A DNA stretch of 64,000 nucleotides from Pseudocercospora fijiensis CIRAD86 (GCF_000340215.1 NW_006921536.1:3201016-3265015); one strand, 5' to 3'; positions 22,436 through 34,516 are shown, counted from the first letter of the stretch. A program made the numbers and translations. The notes: generated by a model from the sequence alone, not told the origin.

Positions 22436-23444
22436 CTAACCATTGCCTCCCCCGAAGGCATCCTGTTCGCCCTCTGCATCTTCTTCGCCACCTTGGGGAT
22501 TTTGCTGATACTGCTGACCAATCGGCGGTTGAGGCTGCTGCGGTTGGCCGTACATCTAAGGCTGTCAGCAACTCAGCCTTTATCTTTGTATACGTGTTTG
22601 TGGATGGACTTACATTCTGTTGAGGCATGCCTTGCATTTGCCCCATAGGATATCCAGGAGTTTGTTGCGCGTACATGTTTGGATCGAACATCTGATTCCC
22701 GCCATACTGCTGCTGGGGTGGTGGATATGCGCCCATCTGCTGCTGGTACTGAGGTTGCTGCATGTGCTGTTGGTCCACGCCGCCAAACTCAGGCTGGCCA
22801 CCCATCTGCGGAGGTTGCTGTTCCAGCGGTCCCGCCGTCGCACTTTGCGCATCCGGGACGGTATACGTACCCACGGGCGCATTGTACTCCGGTCTGCGCT
22901 TGTGAGATGGGGTCGCGTCTTCTCTCGGCACGATGTCAATGAGAAAGTCGAACATGTCACTCTTAGCAAGGGCGGATGCGATGTCACTCCGTTGCAGCGT
23001 GCGTCGCTTGTTCTCTTCTGCATGGATCCATGCGCGCATTGTGAGTTCGGTGATGAAGATGTCGCAGCCTTTGGCGAACAATATTGGTGCTTCGGCACTG
23101 ATCATCTTAACCTCAGGATCGGCCTTCATGACTTTCTTTATCCGGGCCAGAGGTAGCTGATGCAGCTTGTAGTCGTGCTCTTCCGTCTCCAGTTTTGTCA
23201 CTTGGTTTTGCCAGTAGGTATTTAGAATGTCCCTATACGGTCCACTCAGACCTTGCGACACATTCTGCCAGTGACCGGTAAATGTCTCTGGCGGCGGTGC
23301 ATGACCTTGGGCAGCTATGGCAGCGCTTGCGCCGTAATGGCCGCCGTGGCCGGAGTCGTAGAGCGGTGCGCCATTCTTGCCATCATATCTCTTGGGCTGT
23401 TGCTGTTGCGCGGGTTGCTGTGGTGGAACGCCGCCGTACTGCAT
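22436..23444 (-). CDS. hapE: CCAAT-binding complex subunit C (HapE / Hap5 / NF-YC)
   Basis: Two exons (23444-22614 and 22555-22436, intron 58 bp starting GTAAGT) give 316 residues. The histone-fold core LPLARIKKVMKADPEVKMIS, APILFAKGCDIFITELTMRA and RRTLQRSDIASALAKSDMFD is complete, ending DFLIDIVPRE. It pairs with HapC (NF-YB) and, with HapB, binds CCAAT boxes to control iron, redox and carbon genes. The N-terminal tail and the long C-terminal part are Gln/Pro/Met rich (activation-type), ending with an acidic EEDAEGEQDAFGGG. The upstream FTGHWQNVSQGLSGPYRDIL segment is also typical. An unusual open frame follows the stop (see 22181-22435). Confidence 0.93.
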
Positions 23445-25858
23445 CTCGACGGTGTCGCGACAGCAGTGCGCACAATGCGCCGCGTCAATTTGGTCCCGAA
23501 CAAGGCGCCGCGCAGAGGCGGTGACTGTCGCTCCACTCCAGAAGCTCTGCGCCCTACAATAGAACTATTCGTCCAAGTTGTGCTGAATATTGCTGGCAAT
23601 GCGAATAGCCCTGCTCGTTGCGCGCGTCGCGTGGCAGGTCTTGCTGCTGCACACGTCTCTCGTCTAGGTGAATCGCGGTCAGTCAGTCTCCGTCAATGGC
23701 AGTGTCGCGATGCAGCAATCGTGGTGGCCGTCGCAGCAGTCGCGGTCGCGGTCGCGGTCGCGGTCGCGGGCGCAGTCGCAGTCGCAAGAGCGATGGCATC
23801 ATTGCCATGGTGAGGCGATTGCAATTTCGAGCTGCGACGGCGCGGCGCTCGTATGTAAACAATCAACATGGAAAGCATACGTACTCGCTATCGAATGACG
23901 TTCGCGCTGTGCCCTTGCCGGCCTTGTCCAATAAGACGGAGTTGGAGCAAAATGTTGTTATTGGCTGGAAGGGGAGGCGAGTTTTGAGTGGTCGTGAAGG
24001 AGGCGCCTTAGAGACCAGACGCGCCAAGCGGGCAGCAGGTGGAGAAGTCACGAGGATTCTATCATGCAAGTGGCAGAAGCAGCCGAGCGTTCCCGACGGC
24101 ACCGGCGACACCGACAGAAAGGTGATGTGAAAGATGGGAGATCTTGCAACGAGGGCGGTGTGAGGGATCAACGACATAAAACGTACGCCATGCCATCTGC
24201 TCACACAGAGCTAGACTGGCGCATGCAGAGATACTGCAGCTGCCGTGCAGTGCAGTGCGGTTTTCGGGGTTTCGGGGGCCACCACGCGCGCGGCACCTCC
24301 AGCAAGGCCTCGGATCGCATGTGAGGATATGCTATACCGCAGCGCCGCAATCGTCAGTGCAGTGACAGCAGCATCGCACACCGTCGGGCCTGCACTTCAC
24401 CATCAGCAAACTGGATGGCGATACATATATGAGGCGGCAGTGCCATCCATGGGGAAGACGGGGCAAGCAAGAATGCCGCAGCGCGATGAGCTGGCATGGC
24501 CTGCAATGCCTGCAGCGCTCGCCGCTATCGGGCTGAGCCGACCAGGCCATCGAATCCTCTCAATGCGCTGGCAAGTCACTCGGTATCGCCGCCGCGTCGT
24601 GCAGCCGCCCGCCCGATGCGAACACAGCGCACCATCCGAGTCTATGCCATGCAGCACGACGGCATATCCTCGTCAGCCTTCCCGAGCATGCACGACTGCA
24701 GAAGCTTTCGCCTCAAAGACTTTGAAGATGGCGGGCAATGTTCCTGAGCTGTCAACGAGCATGGCGAAAGCTTCATTGACGCTGTTGTACTCGCTGGCCC
24801 TCCTCAACAGTGACAGTAGCGTGTTCGTGTCCCTACCATGGTGTTCAGTCGCGGACTCTCCACCATGACGCCGGCGGCATCATTATTGCTTTCCGTCCTC
24901 TCCATCACAGCTCCGTCATCGCCAACGGCATGTGAGAAGCGCCACCCAGGCAGCCCGGCAAGCATATCGAAAGGTGCAAGGCATGACTTCGCCGAGTAAT
25001 AGCAGTTGGCCCTCTCAGACACACTGGGCTGGTCTCAGCCTTTGTCTTTGGAGCCGACAGTTTTTCTTTTGCGACACACGCTGACCTTCGTACCCTTTGC
25101 TTTTAGTCAGCGCACTTCTAATGTGTGCTCTTGACCAAGTGGGAAATGCTTGGGACCTTACGGATCCCGTGGGATCAGGACTCTGCTTCAACATTATCAG
25201 CGGCCGTACAATGCTCTTCGTCCGCTCAGGCAGAGGTCTCGAGAACTGATGCTACCATCTGGCGGTCTAGCTGATCAAATGCCCTCCAATGCACAATTAG
25301 AAGGCATATTCTAGTTCAGCCGACGGAATAATCATGATCGAGGTGAGTAAAGCTCAACAATCAATCTGAATCTTCAAAATCTCGTCAAGCGTGTCGCAGA
25401 ATGCAGCAAGCGAGGCTTGGCTTCAAAGCACTGTTCACCTCTACCACTTTACCCTCCATATATTCGATGCAAAACCAGAGCAGAGTAGATGTCGAACTTA
25501 TCATCATAGACAGTGCTTTGCCACGCGAGCCATACGTTCCAAGGATACAAGCAATACGCTCCTCCAGAAAAGCCTTCGCACAATCTACGAATGCACCTAG
25601 AACAGACGCCTTCGCTGGTCGCGCAATCTAAGTCATGCTCGCAATGCCACAGACGCGACAGCGAGGGCATCACGGATATGGACCAACCAAGAGGATGCGA
25701 ATTATAATACACAGTAATGTCTGTCTTGATGATTCAGGAAGACTTTTCATTACTGCCTTCTTTGAGCACACTGACGACCTTTCGTTTCGCTGACCGCAGT
25801 CTCTCTTTCTTATAATCGTGCAGTGCACGAAGTCTGCTGGTGAGACCTATCATTCATC
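23445..25858. other. 2.4-kb gene-free stretch between hapE and cellobiose dehydrogenase
   Basis: Divergent promoter region. Near 23735-23790 it holds a hexanucleotide array of cgcggt units flanked by cgcagt variants. Two opposed CCAAT motifs lie at 23928-23964. ORFs up to 207 codons on the plus strand (24245-24868) show no domain, no splice support and a Cys/Arg/Pro/Ser-rich noncoding flavour. Nothing else seen. Confidence 0.5.
23928..23964. promoter_or_regulatory. Paired, opposed CCAAT boxes upstream of hapE
   Basis: CCAAT at 23928-23932 and ATTGG (CCAAT on the other strand) at 23960-23964, about 485-520 bp upstream of the hapE start. The motif is short and can occur by chance; a functional role is inference from the gene they precede. 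Confidence 0.3.
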
Positions 25859-28583
25859 ATGAAGCTACTTCAGACGGTGGCTTCATTATCTTTCACTTCG
25901 ACAGCGCTCGCGCAGACATTCTCTGCATACACGGATGACAACGGCATAGCGTTCTGGCAAAAGACTTGGAGTACAGGAATTGGAGATGGCAACGCACAAT
26001 TCGGCATGGCATTACCTCCCGCGAACGCGACTGACTACACTGACGAGTACATTGGACGTCTCGTCGCCACGATCCCCGAGGGAGGAACCTGGATGGGCCT
26101 CACGCACACAAGTGGCATGACCAACTCGTTGATTCTCTTAACCTGGATCAACGGCGAAGAAGTCATGTCTTCCTTCCGCTATGCTTCCGGATACGTCGAG
26201 CCAGACATCTACACTGGAAACGCCTCTCTAGGCGTCATCTCCTCTTTCGTGAACGAAACTCACTACGGACTGACGTACCGCTGCAAAGACTGTTGGAGAT
26301 GGGAGCAAGATGGGGCATCCAGTGCACAAGTCCCAAAGACAACGTCGGCAGCATTACAGCTAATGGGTTGGGCACAAGCGACGCAAGCTCCAAAAAACCC
26401 CGAGCAAGCTGACGCAGGAATCGTTCAGCATGCTTCCGCCAATGTCTTCGCGGCAACAGTAGCCTCTGCTCGTAATGCAGCGTACACGTCTTGGGTTTCT
26501 CTTGCGACTGCACCTGCTACAGCGACTTCCAATGGCACTTCTCCAACCAGTACTGCTACTGGCACATCTGGTGGAAATTCCACAGCTTCCGCGACAGCGA
26601 CAGCGACCTCGACTGCTGCCGTTTGCGGCAATGACACTTCCATCACCAGCCAGTCCTGGGACTACATCGTCGTCGGCTCCGGAGCCGGTGGAATCCCAGT
26701 CGCCGACAAGCTGTCGGAATCTGGTGCAAGCGTTTTACTCATCGAGAAAGGCCCGCCATCTTCCGGTCGTTGGGGAGGCACAATGCGTCCTAGATGGCTC
26801 GAAGGCTCGAACTTGACACGATTCGACGTACCAGGTTTGGACAACCAGATCTGGGTCGACTCCGCCGGCATCGCCTGTACAGACGTGGGTGTGATGGCAG
26901 GATGTGTTGTCGGTGGTGGTACGGCAGTCAATGCCGGTTTGTGGTGGAAGGCGAACCCGAGTGATTTCGATGTCGACTTTCCCGAAGGATGGAAGAGCAG
27001 TGATATGGAGGCAGCGATCGAGAGGACTTTTGAAAGAGTGCCGTTTACTGATTGTCCGTCGATGGACGGCATTATCTATCAGCCCGAAGGGTATAATGTC
27101 GTTGCTGGAGCTTTGGCTGCTTCTGGTTGGGACAATGTGACTGCGGATCTGGTGCCTGCGCAGAAGAACTTCACCTTCTCTCGGCCGAATCATATGTTCA
27201 GTAATGGCGAACGTGGTGGACCTATGGCGACCTATCTTGTCAGTGCCAGTGAGCGTGAGAACTTTAAGCTCATCACCAATACATCTGTATCTCGTGTGGT
27301 GCGTGATGGCAGTACGGCATCTGGAGTGGAAGTCGAAGCCTTCCTCGACGGCGGTCTTTGCGGCACGATAAAGGCCAACAATATCGTTCTCAGCGCAGGC
27401 GCTTTTGGCACGCCTAAGATCTTGTTTCGATCTGGTATCGGACCTCAAGATCAACTCCAAATCGTCCAGTCTGCAGAAAGTCATAGCATGATCGACAGCA
27501 CTCAGTGGATCAACTTACCGGTCGGAGAGGGGCTCAATGATCACACAAGCACCGACATCGTTATTACACATCCCAACGTCACGACCTACGACTTCTACGC
27601 CGCGTACGATGATCCCATTCAAGACGATGTCGACAAGTATCTTGACAGCCGGAGTGGCATCCTCGCACAGTCTGCCCCGAACCTCGTAGCTAATTTCTGG
27701 CAGGAGTTCGAGGGCGCTGACGGCATCACTCGACAATTGCAATACACTGCTCGTGTCGAAACGAGCCACGACGTTGTCAGCGATTCGGCTGTTTCGATCA
27801 CGCAGTATCTGGGTCGAGGTCAAACTGGGCGTGGAAAGGCCACGATCAGTAAAGGTCTCAACATGCTCGTGTCGGAAGTTCCATACCTTCAAGACGAGAA
27901 TGATGTCGCCGCTGTCAAGGCAGGATTGCAGTCTTTGATCTCCACACTTAGAGCAGATCCAAGCATCAGCATCAAGTACCCATCCTCGAACCAGACTCTA
28001 GATGACTTCCTCGCCAACTACCCAGTCACCACAAGTGCTCGAACTGCAAACCACTGGATGGGAACTTGCAGGATCGGAAGGGACTCTGGTCTTGAGAATG
28101 GAACTTCGGTGGTCGATCTCGATACCAAGGTTTATGGAATGGATAATCTGTTCGTGGTCGACGCTTCGATCTTCCCTGGCATGACTTCGACCAATCCGAG
28201 CGCGTTGATCGTAAATGTGGCCGAACACGCATCAGAGAAAATTCTCGCGTTGAACGAGGGCTCGTCTAAGGGCAATAGCACGACGTGAGTTAGCATCAGT
28301 GCAGGTCCATCCTTACATTGACGGCGAAACTGATCACCATCACGAAAGCAGTACAGGGAATTCCAGCTTTCCCACGGCGTCCGCCAATAGTTCTTCACCG
28401 ACCGGGTTTTCGTTGTCTGGCACAGCTGCTGCTACCGGAACTGCTGCTCCGAGTGCTGCTGCCGGTCTGGCATCGATCAATCAGCAATGTGGTGGACTGG
28501 GCTTCACAGGGCCAGAGGGATGTGAAGCAGGTCTGGAGTGCCGTCAGTGGAATCAATATTACTACCAATGCGTTGAAGGATGA
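25859..28583 (+). CDS. Cellobiose dehydrogenase with N-terminal cytochrome and C-terminal CBM1
   Basis: Secreted flavocytochrome of 885 residues in two exons (25859-28284, 28352-28583). The 67-bp intron starts GTGAGT with a CTGAT branch site. Signal peptide MKLLQTVASLSFTSTALAQ. Cytochrome domain to about residue 215, with likely haem ligands Met87 (SGMTNSL) and His191 (VQHASAN) and the RCKDC disulfide. Ser/Thr/Ala linker. GMC flavodehydrogenase with FAD loop VVGSGAGGIPVADKL, VVGGGTAVNAG, catalytic His732 (ANHWMGT) and Asn779 (STNPSALI). A second Ser/Thr linker leads to a cellulose-binding CBM1 (QQCGGLGFTGPEGCEAG, CRQWNQYYYQC). It oxidises cellobiose and passes electrons to lytic polysaccharide monooxygenases. 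CBM1 marks ascomycete class IIA. Without the intron the frame stops at 28288 and the CBM1 is missed. Confidence 0.93.
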
Positions 28584-29842
28584 TTATAGCCTGTAGAAAT
28601 ATCCAAGGGTGTCGTTCAAGACGCGGCATCTGTGGACACCAAGCCTCGATATTGCTATCTTCGAGACGGGATGGACCGTCGTATGGGGCCGATACGGATA
28701 GCAGCACACTTTGCAGCATATTATCAGTGCATAGCTCGGGCGAAGATAGCATCTGCATTGCATGAATGCGGTAGAACATCATGATTCGAGGTCCGTTATC
28801 AATGCCTCCACGCTTCGTCATGCGCTGCCCTGGACGTGCTGTTCCCTGCGCATTTACGGGCTCATGACCACTAGAATATGCTGGGAATTGCTTTGCACCT
28901 CTCCTGGCTTCCTGATTCCTGAATCGACATGTGAAGTCATTGCTCGACAATGCACCCCGCTTCACACCTCCAACGACAGCTCATAGAATACAGCTCATCG
29001 CGTGACTCAGCTGCGCGATGCGATGCAATCTCTGCTTTGAACGCCGCCGGCGCCTGCTAGTTCTATGCCACTGCCAGCCAGCAGGCTCTCCTCCACTTCC
29101 ATCGGGCGGAGCCGGAGCTGATATAATATGGGCGAGCAACAGCATCAATAAGCCGTATAGAGGCGTGGAGTCGACGACAGAGCCATTCTGCCAATTTCCC
29201 TGAACATCACCCATCGCCGCTGCTCTTCTATATCGAATTCTACGGCCCGGTGCAGCCATATTAACGTGCATCCCACCCCACGCTGCAAGTCACTCTGCAC
29301 TCATCGGGAGAGCTGCAAACCACATACCAAAAGCTACTCGGCGGCCGTCGTGGGTGAGGGAAAAGAGAAGCTCAGTGGCCGAAAGCAACACACCCCACGC
29401 CGACGCGCAGGCGTGCACAGCTTTCCCCAGGAATTGCGATTACCAACCTGCTGGACGACAGCTACTACTGTACTACACTACCATCAGGGCTAGCACCGTA
29501 ACCACAGCACAGTCGCAGCGTCCCGAGTACATATCATTCAGCCTCCTCCGCATCTCACCTCCCAGCATCTGCTTGATCTCTGCTCTCTACCTTTGACTCT
29601 GTGCCACACTGTCCCTGCACTCTGGAGGCCCCCTATAGCTACTGGTCATGAACTTTCAGGCTGCCATATGCTCAGAATACCCGCTTCCAGTAGAGCCCGT
29701 CAACCGCTGAATGCGAACAATAGCTCACGAGCACTTGGACACTAGGCTCGTTGAAGTAGATTAATCCATACTGCCCAGCTGCTGAAGCAGTTGTTGCCAT
29801 ACCCCCCCGAAGCACATCCTCTTTACAGTGCTTCCTGCGTCG
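28584..29842. other. 1.26-kb intergenic stretch, no gene seen
   Basis: Between the cellobiose dehydrogenase end and the CASTOR-like gene. No frame shows domain or splice support on either strand. Serves by position as the upstream region of the following gene. Confidence 0.55.
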
Positions 29843-31110
29843 ATGGGCCAGCCCATTGCGGGATCTAGCACTCTCTTGAATGCTCAGATCGGTTTCTTGG
29901 TATGTAAAGAGCGTTGCAGCCATAAACCGGACTTCTACTGATAGACTTGAAGAAAACCCACTTGGCCCTCGTCCACATTCCTCCCTCCGCCTTTCCCCTC
30001 TTTATTCAGCCTATACTAAGCCTGCTCCTCCACAATGGGCTACGAGATGAAGATGGTGCCATAATACCGCCAAGGCGGCCCTGGAATTTCTGGCACCCCT
30101 TTGTGAACGTCTCGATTACGCCCAACGAATGCTCCATCGTCTGCCCGCGTGACGAAGCCGAAGCCCTTTTCGCACCATTGATTGGAGACCTCAGCCCGGC
30201 GTTACAGAAGAGTGTATCAATCAGCGATGAAGATTTCTCCGTCATCACAATTGGAGGAGAGGGCCTAGATGCCGGACAAAGGGTTCTTGACTTGACGAGT
30301 CCGCTCGCCTTGGCAGGCATTCCGATTTTCTTCATCACCAGCTACTACTCGGACTTCATTCTAGTTCCTCTCAGCATGAGGCCGAAAGTCATTCATGCTC
30401 TGGAAGAACGTGGATTCGTCTTCGAAGCAGATAGCGAAGATGGAGAGGCCGGACACATGACGAACCCTGCATCACCGCTTTTGAATCAGCGATATTCTTC
30501 ATCATCTCCGTCCTCCGACGGTGTCGCGTTCGGATTCATGCCAGTGGCAACCACTCCGCCTCCCACGACCATCTCCGATCTCCAGGCCAAAACATTCAAG
30601 ACCCTCGCTCGCAATAAAATCTCCCCTCACGTCGACACTTCCATCGCGCTCGTCACTTGCGCCGGAATCAAAGACAGCACTCCCAACGCATCAGAAGCCA
30701 ACTTCACCGAAGGCAAACTCCAACTCGGAATCGCAAAATGCCTGACCTCCTACCCTCGCCCAAAATTCTTCTCCATCACCCTCACAGACAACGAATCCGC
30801 TTCCTTGACGATGGAAAGGCGCTTGCTCTCTCACTTCCCCGACGAAGGCGAAGGTTTACTGTTGGGAACCGAGAGTCCCGAACAAATCCCCATCACGTTG
30901 GATTTGAGACATCTTCCACTCGAGAGCACGGGGATTGTCTGTGGTGTCTCGAGTCGGTTGACGGATAGCATGAAGCGACGGATTGGAAGGGAGATGTTTA
31001 ATATGAGTTATCTGAGCACGTCGAGGGCGGGGCATGTCATTGTGTATGAGGATGAGTTGGAGGATGCTATGGAGGCGCTGCGAGGTGCGCAACAAAATGG
31101 TTGTGCGTGA
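29843..31110 (+). CDS. CASTOR-like ACT-domain protein
   Basis: The long frame starting near 29947 has no ATG. Joining exon 29843-29899 (MGQPIAGSSTLLNAQIGFL) over a 53-bp intron (GTATGT..TTGAAG) to 29953-31110 gives 404 residues with a sensible N-terminus, LNAQIGFLKTHLALVHIP. The protein has two ACT-like halves: WNFWHPFVNVSITPNECSIVCP and LDLTSPLALAGIPIFFITSYYSDFILVP, then after a Ser/Pro linker LRHLPLESTGIVCGVSSRL and NMSYLSTSRAGHVIVYEDEL. This layout matches the fungal relatives of animal CASTOR1 (cytosolic arginine sensor of TORC1). Whether the fungal protein binds arginine or acts on TORC1 is not known from sequence. Exon 1 is inferred. Confidence 0.75.
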
Positions 31111-31634
31111 ATTGATGATGATGATGATGATGGTTAAAAGTCAAAGTTCTCGGCTGGCTTTCAATGATATGATACGTACGATACGATCTTTGTCCGGCTT
31201 GAATCTTTGCATTCTGGGTTCAATTCAACATGGATCTGGTCGACTTGTGGTCGAAATGTCAAGGTCAACAGTGAGGGAGTGAGAGATCGGCTTGGTGAAA
31301 TCAGAATCATGCATCCATCCCTGTTCTTTTACTCCGAGTCCATCTTCCCTTCCGGGCGATGTCAGTCTGTCTAGTGGGGTATCCATACCGTATCTCTTGG
31401 CTAGTGTTTGTGAATGTATTATCAACAAATGCAATGACCTGTCCATTCGATACAAAGGCTAAGTGAGTTCTGCGTCTGGTACGTAAGTAAGTCTTACTAT
31501 TCTGAGATTTACCAAGTCACTCTGGAAAATGAAGCTGAATATAAGGGATTCGCCCGCTAGCAATCAATTCAATGCGAAGCAGGAAATCAACATGAGCACC
31601 TAATCCTTCTTCGGATCTCTTCGCTCTTACTCCT
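31111..31634. other. Intergenic between convergent genes, with a short GAT repeat
   Basis: 3' flanks of the CASTOR-like gene and the short-chain dehydrogenase. A (GAT)6-type run lies at 31113-31131. No gene seen. Confidence 0.55.
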
Positions 31635-32621
31635 TTACCGCCCACCAACCGAAGCAGCAGCCTGCTCCGCAACTCTCGCTGCAGTAATCTTATGCAAATT
31701 CTCCTTGATCTTCTCATAAGCAAGTTGTTCACTTTGCTCAATGCCACCGACCTTTCCGAGGGAATTCTGTGTCAGCAAATCTTAGCACGAGGAAAAGAAA
31801 AATCACATGAGGCGCGCAAGACCGCTACGAAGACTTACTATCTCCCACGCAGTCGTCAACATTTTCTCCTCGACTTCGTAGTTCCTTCCAGCGGTGGAGT
31901 AAATGAATTGCCCGGTTCGGGTCTTGTCGGCCATGAGCACAGCGACTTGTCGAGCGACGACGTCGGGTTCTTGGGTTTCAATGCCGGTGTTCTCGAACAG
32001 CTCGCGAGGCACGAGGCCGGTTAGGGTCCATGATGGCCCAATGGCGTTTACGCGAATGGGAAGATCGTTTTCTTGGAAATTTGGAATTGCGCCACGCATC
32101 CAGCCTAAAACGCCATGCTTCGCTGTTGTGTAATCCCAAGCCTCGAATCGCTGGAATGATGATGCAGATGCAGTGCATACGATACTGCCGCCTTTGGGCT
32201 CCTGTTTCTTCATGTAGTGAATACCAAGGTAGGAAGTGTTGATCATGCCTCGCAGATTGATATCGTAGACGATGGTGTCAGGCTCCTTGAGGTCGCCAGT
32301 TTCATCGTATCGATCGTCGAGGTAGTTCACCTTGGGTCCGATGCCTGCGTTTGAAAAGACGTGGTCAATGCGGCCATGCTTGGTGGCTGCTGTGTTGAAC
32401 AGTATCTTCAAGGCTGTCCAGGAAGTAACATCCGTCCGCACGAATGTCAATCTGTCATGTGATACTGGCGCATCTTGGAGATCACCCATGAATACGTGAG
32501 CTCCAGTATCCAGCAATAGCTTTACTGTGGCCAGTCCAATGCCAGAAGAACCACCAGTGACAACAATGACCTGGTCCTTAAGGGATGCGAAGTCCTCGGG
32601 CTTGATGAAGAACTGTGCCAT
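31635..32621 (-). CDS. Short-chain dehydrogenase/reductase (classical SDR)
   Basis: Two exons (32621-31839 and 31766-31635; 71-bp intron starting GTAAGT with a GCTGAC branch site) give 304 residues. Rossmann motif VTGGSSGIGLATVKLLL, an NAG motif in VFSNAGIG, and the catalytic Ser (VCTASASS) and Tyr-Lys pair (YTTAKHGVLG) are all present. GDLQDA after strand 2 (Asp in MGD) favours NAD over NADP. Similar fungal SDRs act on secondary alcohols or secondary metabolites; the substrate is unknown. The second exon adds a helical Ala/Glu-rich tail. It is divergent from PDX1 with an 854-bp spacer. Confidence 0.88.
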
Positions 32622-33475
32622 GCTGGAGGGTTAGAAGTGCTGGATGTTGTTGTATCAAGAATGTATGAGAAACACAAGGGTGTCTGAAAAGAATATAGAT
32701 GTCAGTGGTGCAGTGAGGGAAGAGGCGGGAGGATATCAAAGTCTAATGGAAGACTCGGTCGTATGCTGCGTCGATGGCTATTATTGGTGCGCCAGCTCAG
32801 AGGACCCCGCTCCAACTGATGTAAGAAGGAAGAGAGTCGTGCTCGTCGACTCTGCAGTGACAGTAGTAGTGAGCAGTGATGACATGCTCCATGGGTGGTC
32901 CTCGTACGTGAGCTCCATGCTTTCCTTACGAGAAGGATGCGGGCGTGCGTGACAATACATCGGCTGCTCAAGATGGCAGTTGCAGCGCGCGAGCTGAATG
33001 TCGCGATGGTGGCATAGTGTGGCCTGCCGATGGCGTAGAGTAGTGAGAGTGCCCTATCCGAGGTGCACTGAGTAGTGTCACATGTCTCCTTTCTCAGAGC
33101 TCAGACGCCGCGCCAAGACGGCGCCAGCCAGACGCTGCTGAATCAGCTGAAGGCTCGATCTGTACCTGGCTCATTTTCAACCTCCATCACACTGCGAATC
33201 CTGACTTCCTCTCGCCGCCTGAGGCATGTAGCACGCCCTACGACCTCTTACCAAGTCCAGTAGTATACAACTTGCAATTCTCCTACCCACTCGTCCTTCT
33301 CGTCTTCCCTTCTGTGACTCACTTGAACCGGAAGAAAGGCAAGAGGCATTCAAAAGCACGCTGACAGATTTGAGTTCCTACTAGCTCCGAAAAAGACTTT
33401 CTTGCCATTGTCATTCACACAATCACCTTTTTTCAATTTCGGCGAGAAAACGACCCATCTCTCTCATCCCTCAAA
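32622..33475. promoter_or_regulatory. Shared upstream region of the SDR and PDX1 genes
   Basis: Head-to-head spacer. The part before PDX1 is pyrimidine-rich (33400-33475), as is usual for highly expressed fungal genes. No factor site is claimed and no further gene is seen. Confidence 0.45.
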
Positions 33476-34516
33476 ATGGCCACCAACGGCAGCAACATCT
33501 CGCCTTTCCGCTACAGCAAGGCCACCGACGACACCACCACCGCAACCAACAATGGCCACTCCTCTGCCTCCCCCGAACCCATCACCGCCGCTTCGACCAA
33601 ACAAACCAAAATTCTCCAAACCACAACCTCCAACCCCTCAGTCCAATCCTTCGCCGTAAAAGCCGGATTGGCCCAAATGCTCAAAGGCGGCGTAATCATG
33701 GACGTAGTCGACGCAGCTCAAGCCCGAATCGCCGAAGAAGCCGGAGCCTGCGCCGTCATGGCTCTCGAAAGAGTCCCAGCCGACATCCGCAAAGACGGCG
33801 GCGTAGCCCGCATGTCCGACCCCTCCATGATCCAAGAAATCATGCGAACCGTCACCATCCCCGTCATGGCAAAAGCTCGAATCGGACATTTCGTGGAATG
33901 CCAGATTTTACAGGCGGTAGGAGTGGATTATATTGATGAGAGTGAGGTGCTGACGCCGGCGGATCCGGTGAATCATGTTGATAAGAATGCATTCAATACG
34001 CCTTTTGTGTGCGGGTGTAGGGATCTTGGAGAGGCACTAAGAAGGATTTCCGAGGGTGCGGCGATGATCAGGACCAAAGGTGAGGCGGGGACGGGAGATG
34101 TCGTGGAGGCTGTGAGACATATGCAGACGGTGAATGCGCAGATTGCTAGAGCGAGTTCAGCCTCTGAGGCGGAACTCAGACAGATGGCTAGGGAGTTGGA
34201 GGTTGATCTTGCGCTGTTGAAGCAGACTGCACAGCTCAAGAGGTTGCCTGTGGTCAACTTTGCGGCTGGTGGGATTGCGACGCCTGCTGATGCTGCGTTG
34301 ATGATGCAGATGGGTTGCGATGGTGTATTTGTGGGATCGGGAATCTTCAAGTCCGGAGATGCTGCGAAGAGAGCTAAGGCTATTGTGCAGGCTACCACAC
34401 ATTACAATGATCCTAAGGTGTTGGCCGAGGTCAGCATGGGTCTTGGAGAGGCTATGGTGGGCATCAACTGTGACAAAATGGCGCCAGAGGAGAAGTATGC
34501 CAAGCGTGGATGGTAA
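33476..34516 (+). CDS. PDX1: Pyridoxal 5'-phosphate synthase, PDX1/SNZ subunit
   Basis: Single exon, 346 residues. The N-terminal 55 residues are a Ser/Thr/Asn-rich fungal tail, followed by the PdxS barrel: [80 protein letters not shown] and [14 protein letters not shown], then [28 protein letters not shown] and the C-terminal [18 protein letters not shown]. It makes vitamin B6 from ribose 5-phosphate, glyceraldehyde 3-phosphate and ammonia supplied by PDX2. In Cercospora nicotianae the same gene was found as SOR1, needed for resistance to the photosensitiser cercosporin (established literature). No cercosporin cluster is visible in this window. Confidence 0.95.
   Translation: MATNGSNISPFRYSKATDDTTTATNNGHSSASPEPITAASTKQTKILQTTTSNPSVQSFAVKAGLAQMLKGGVIMDVVDAAQARIAEEAGACAVMALERVPADIRKDGGVARMSDPSMIQEIMRTVTIPVMAKARIGHFVECQILQAVGVDYIDESEVLTPADPVNHVDKNAFNTPFVCGCRDLGEALRRISEGAAMIRTKGEAGTGDVVEAVRHMQTVNAQIARASSASEAELRQMARELEVDLALLKQTAQLKRLPVVNFAAGGIATPADAALMMQMGCDGVFVGSGIFKSGDAAKRAKAIVQATTHYNDPKVLAEVSMGLGEAMVGINCDKMAPEEKYAKRGW

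Noticed and set aside
22620..23156. 178-codon plus-strand frame
   Set aside because: Antisense to the conserved histone fold of HapE.
23735..23790. RS/RG-repeat protein suggested by the cgcggt array
   Set aside because: The repeat gives periodic peptides in every frame; it lies in the hapE upstream region and has no gene structure.
24245..24868. 207-codon plus-strand frame between hapE and cellobiose dehydrogenase
   Set aside because: No ATG context, no domain, composition rich in Ser/Arg/Pro as expected of a chance frame in GC-rich spacer; no splice partner.
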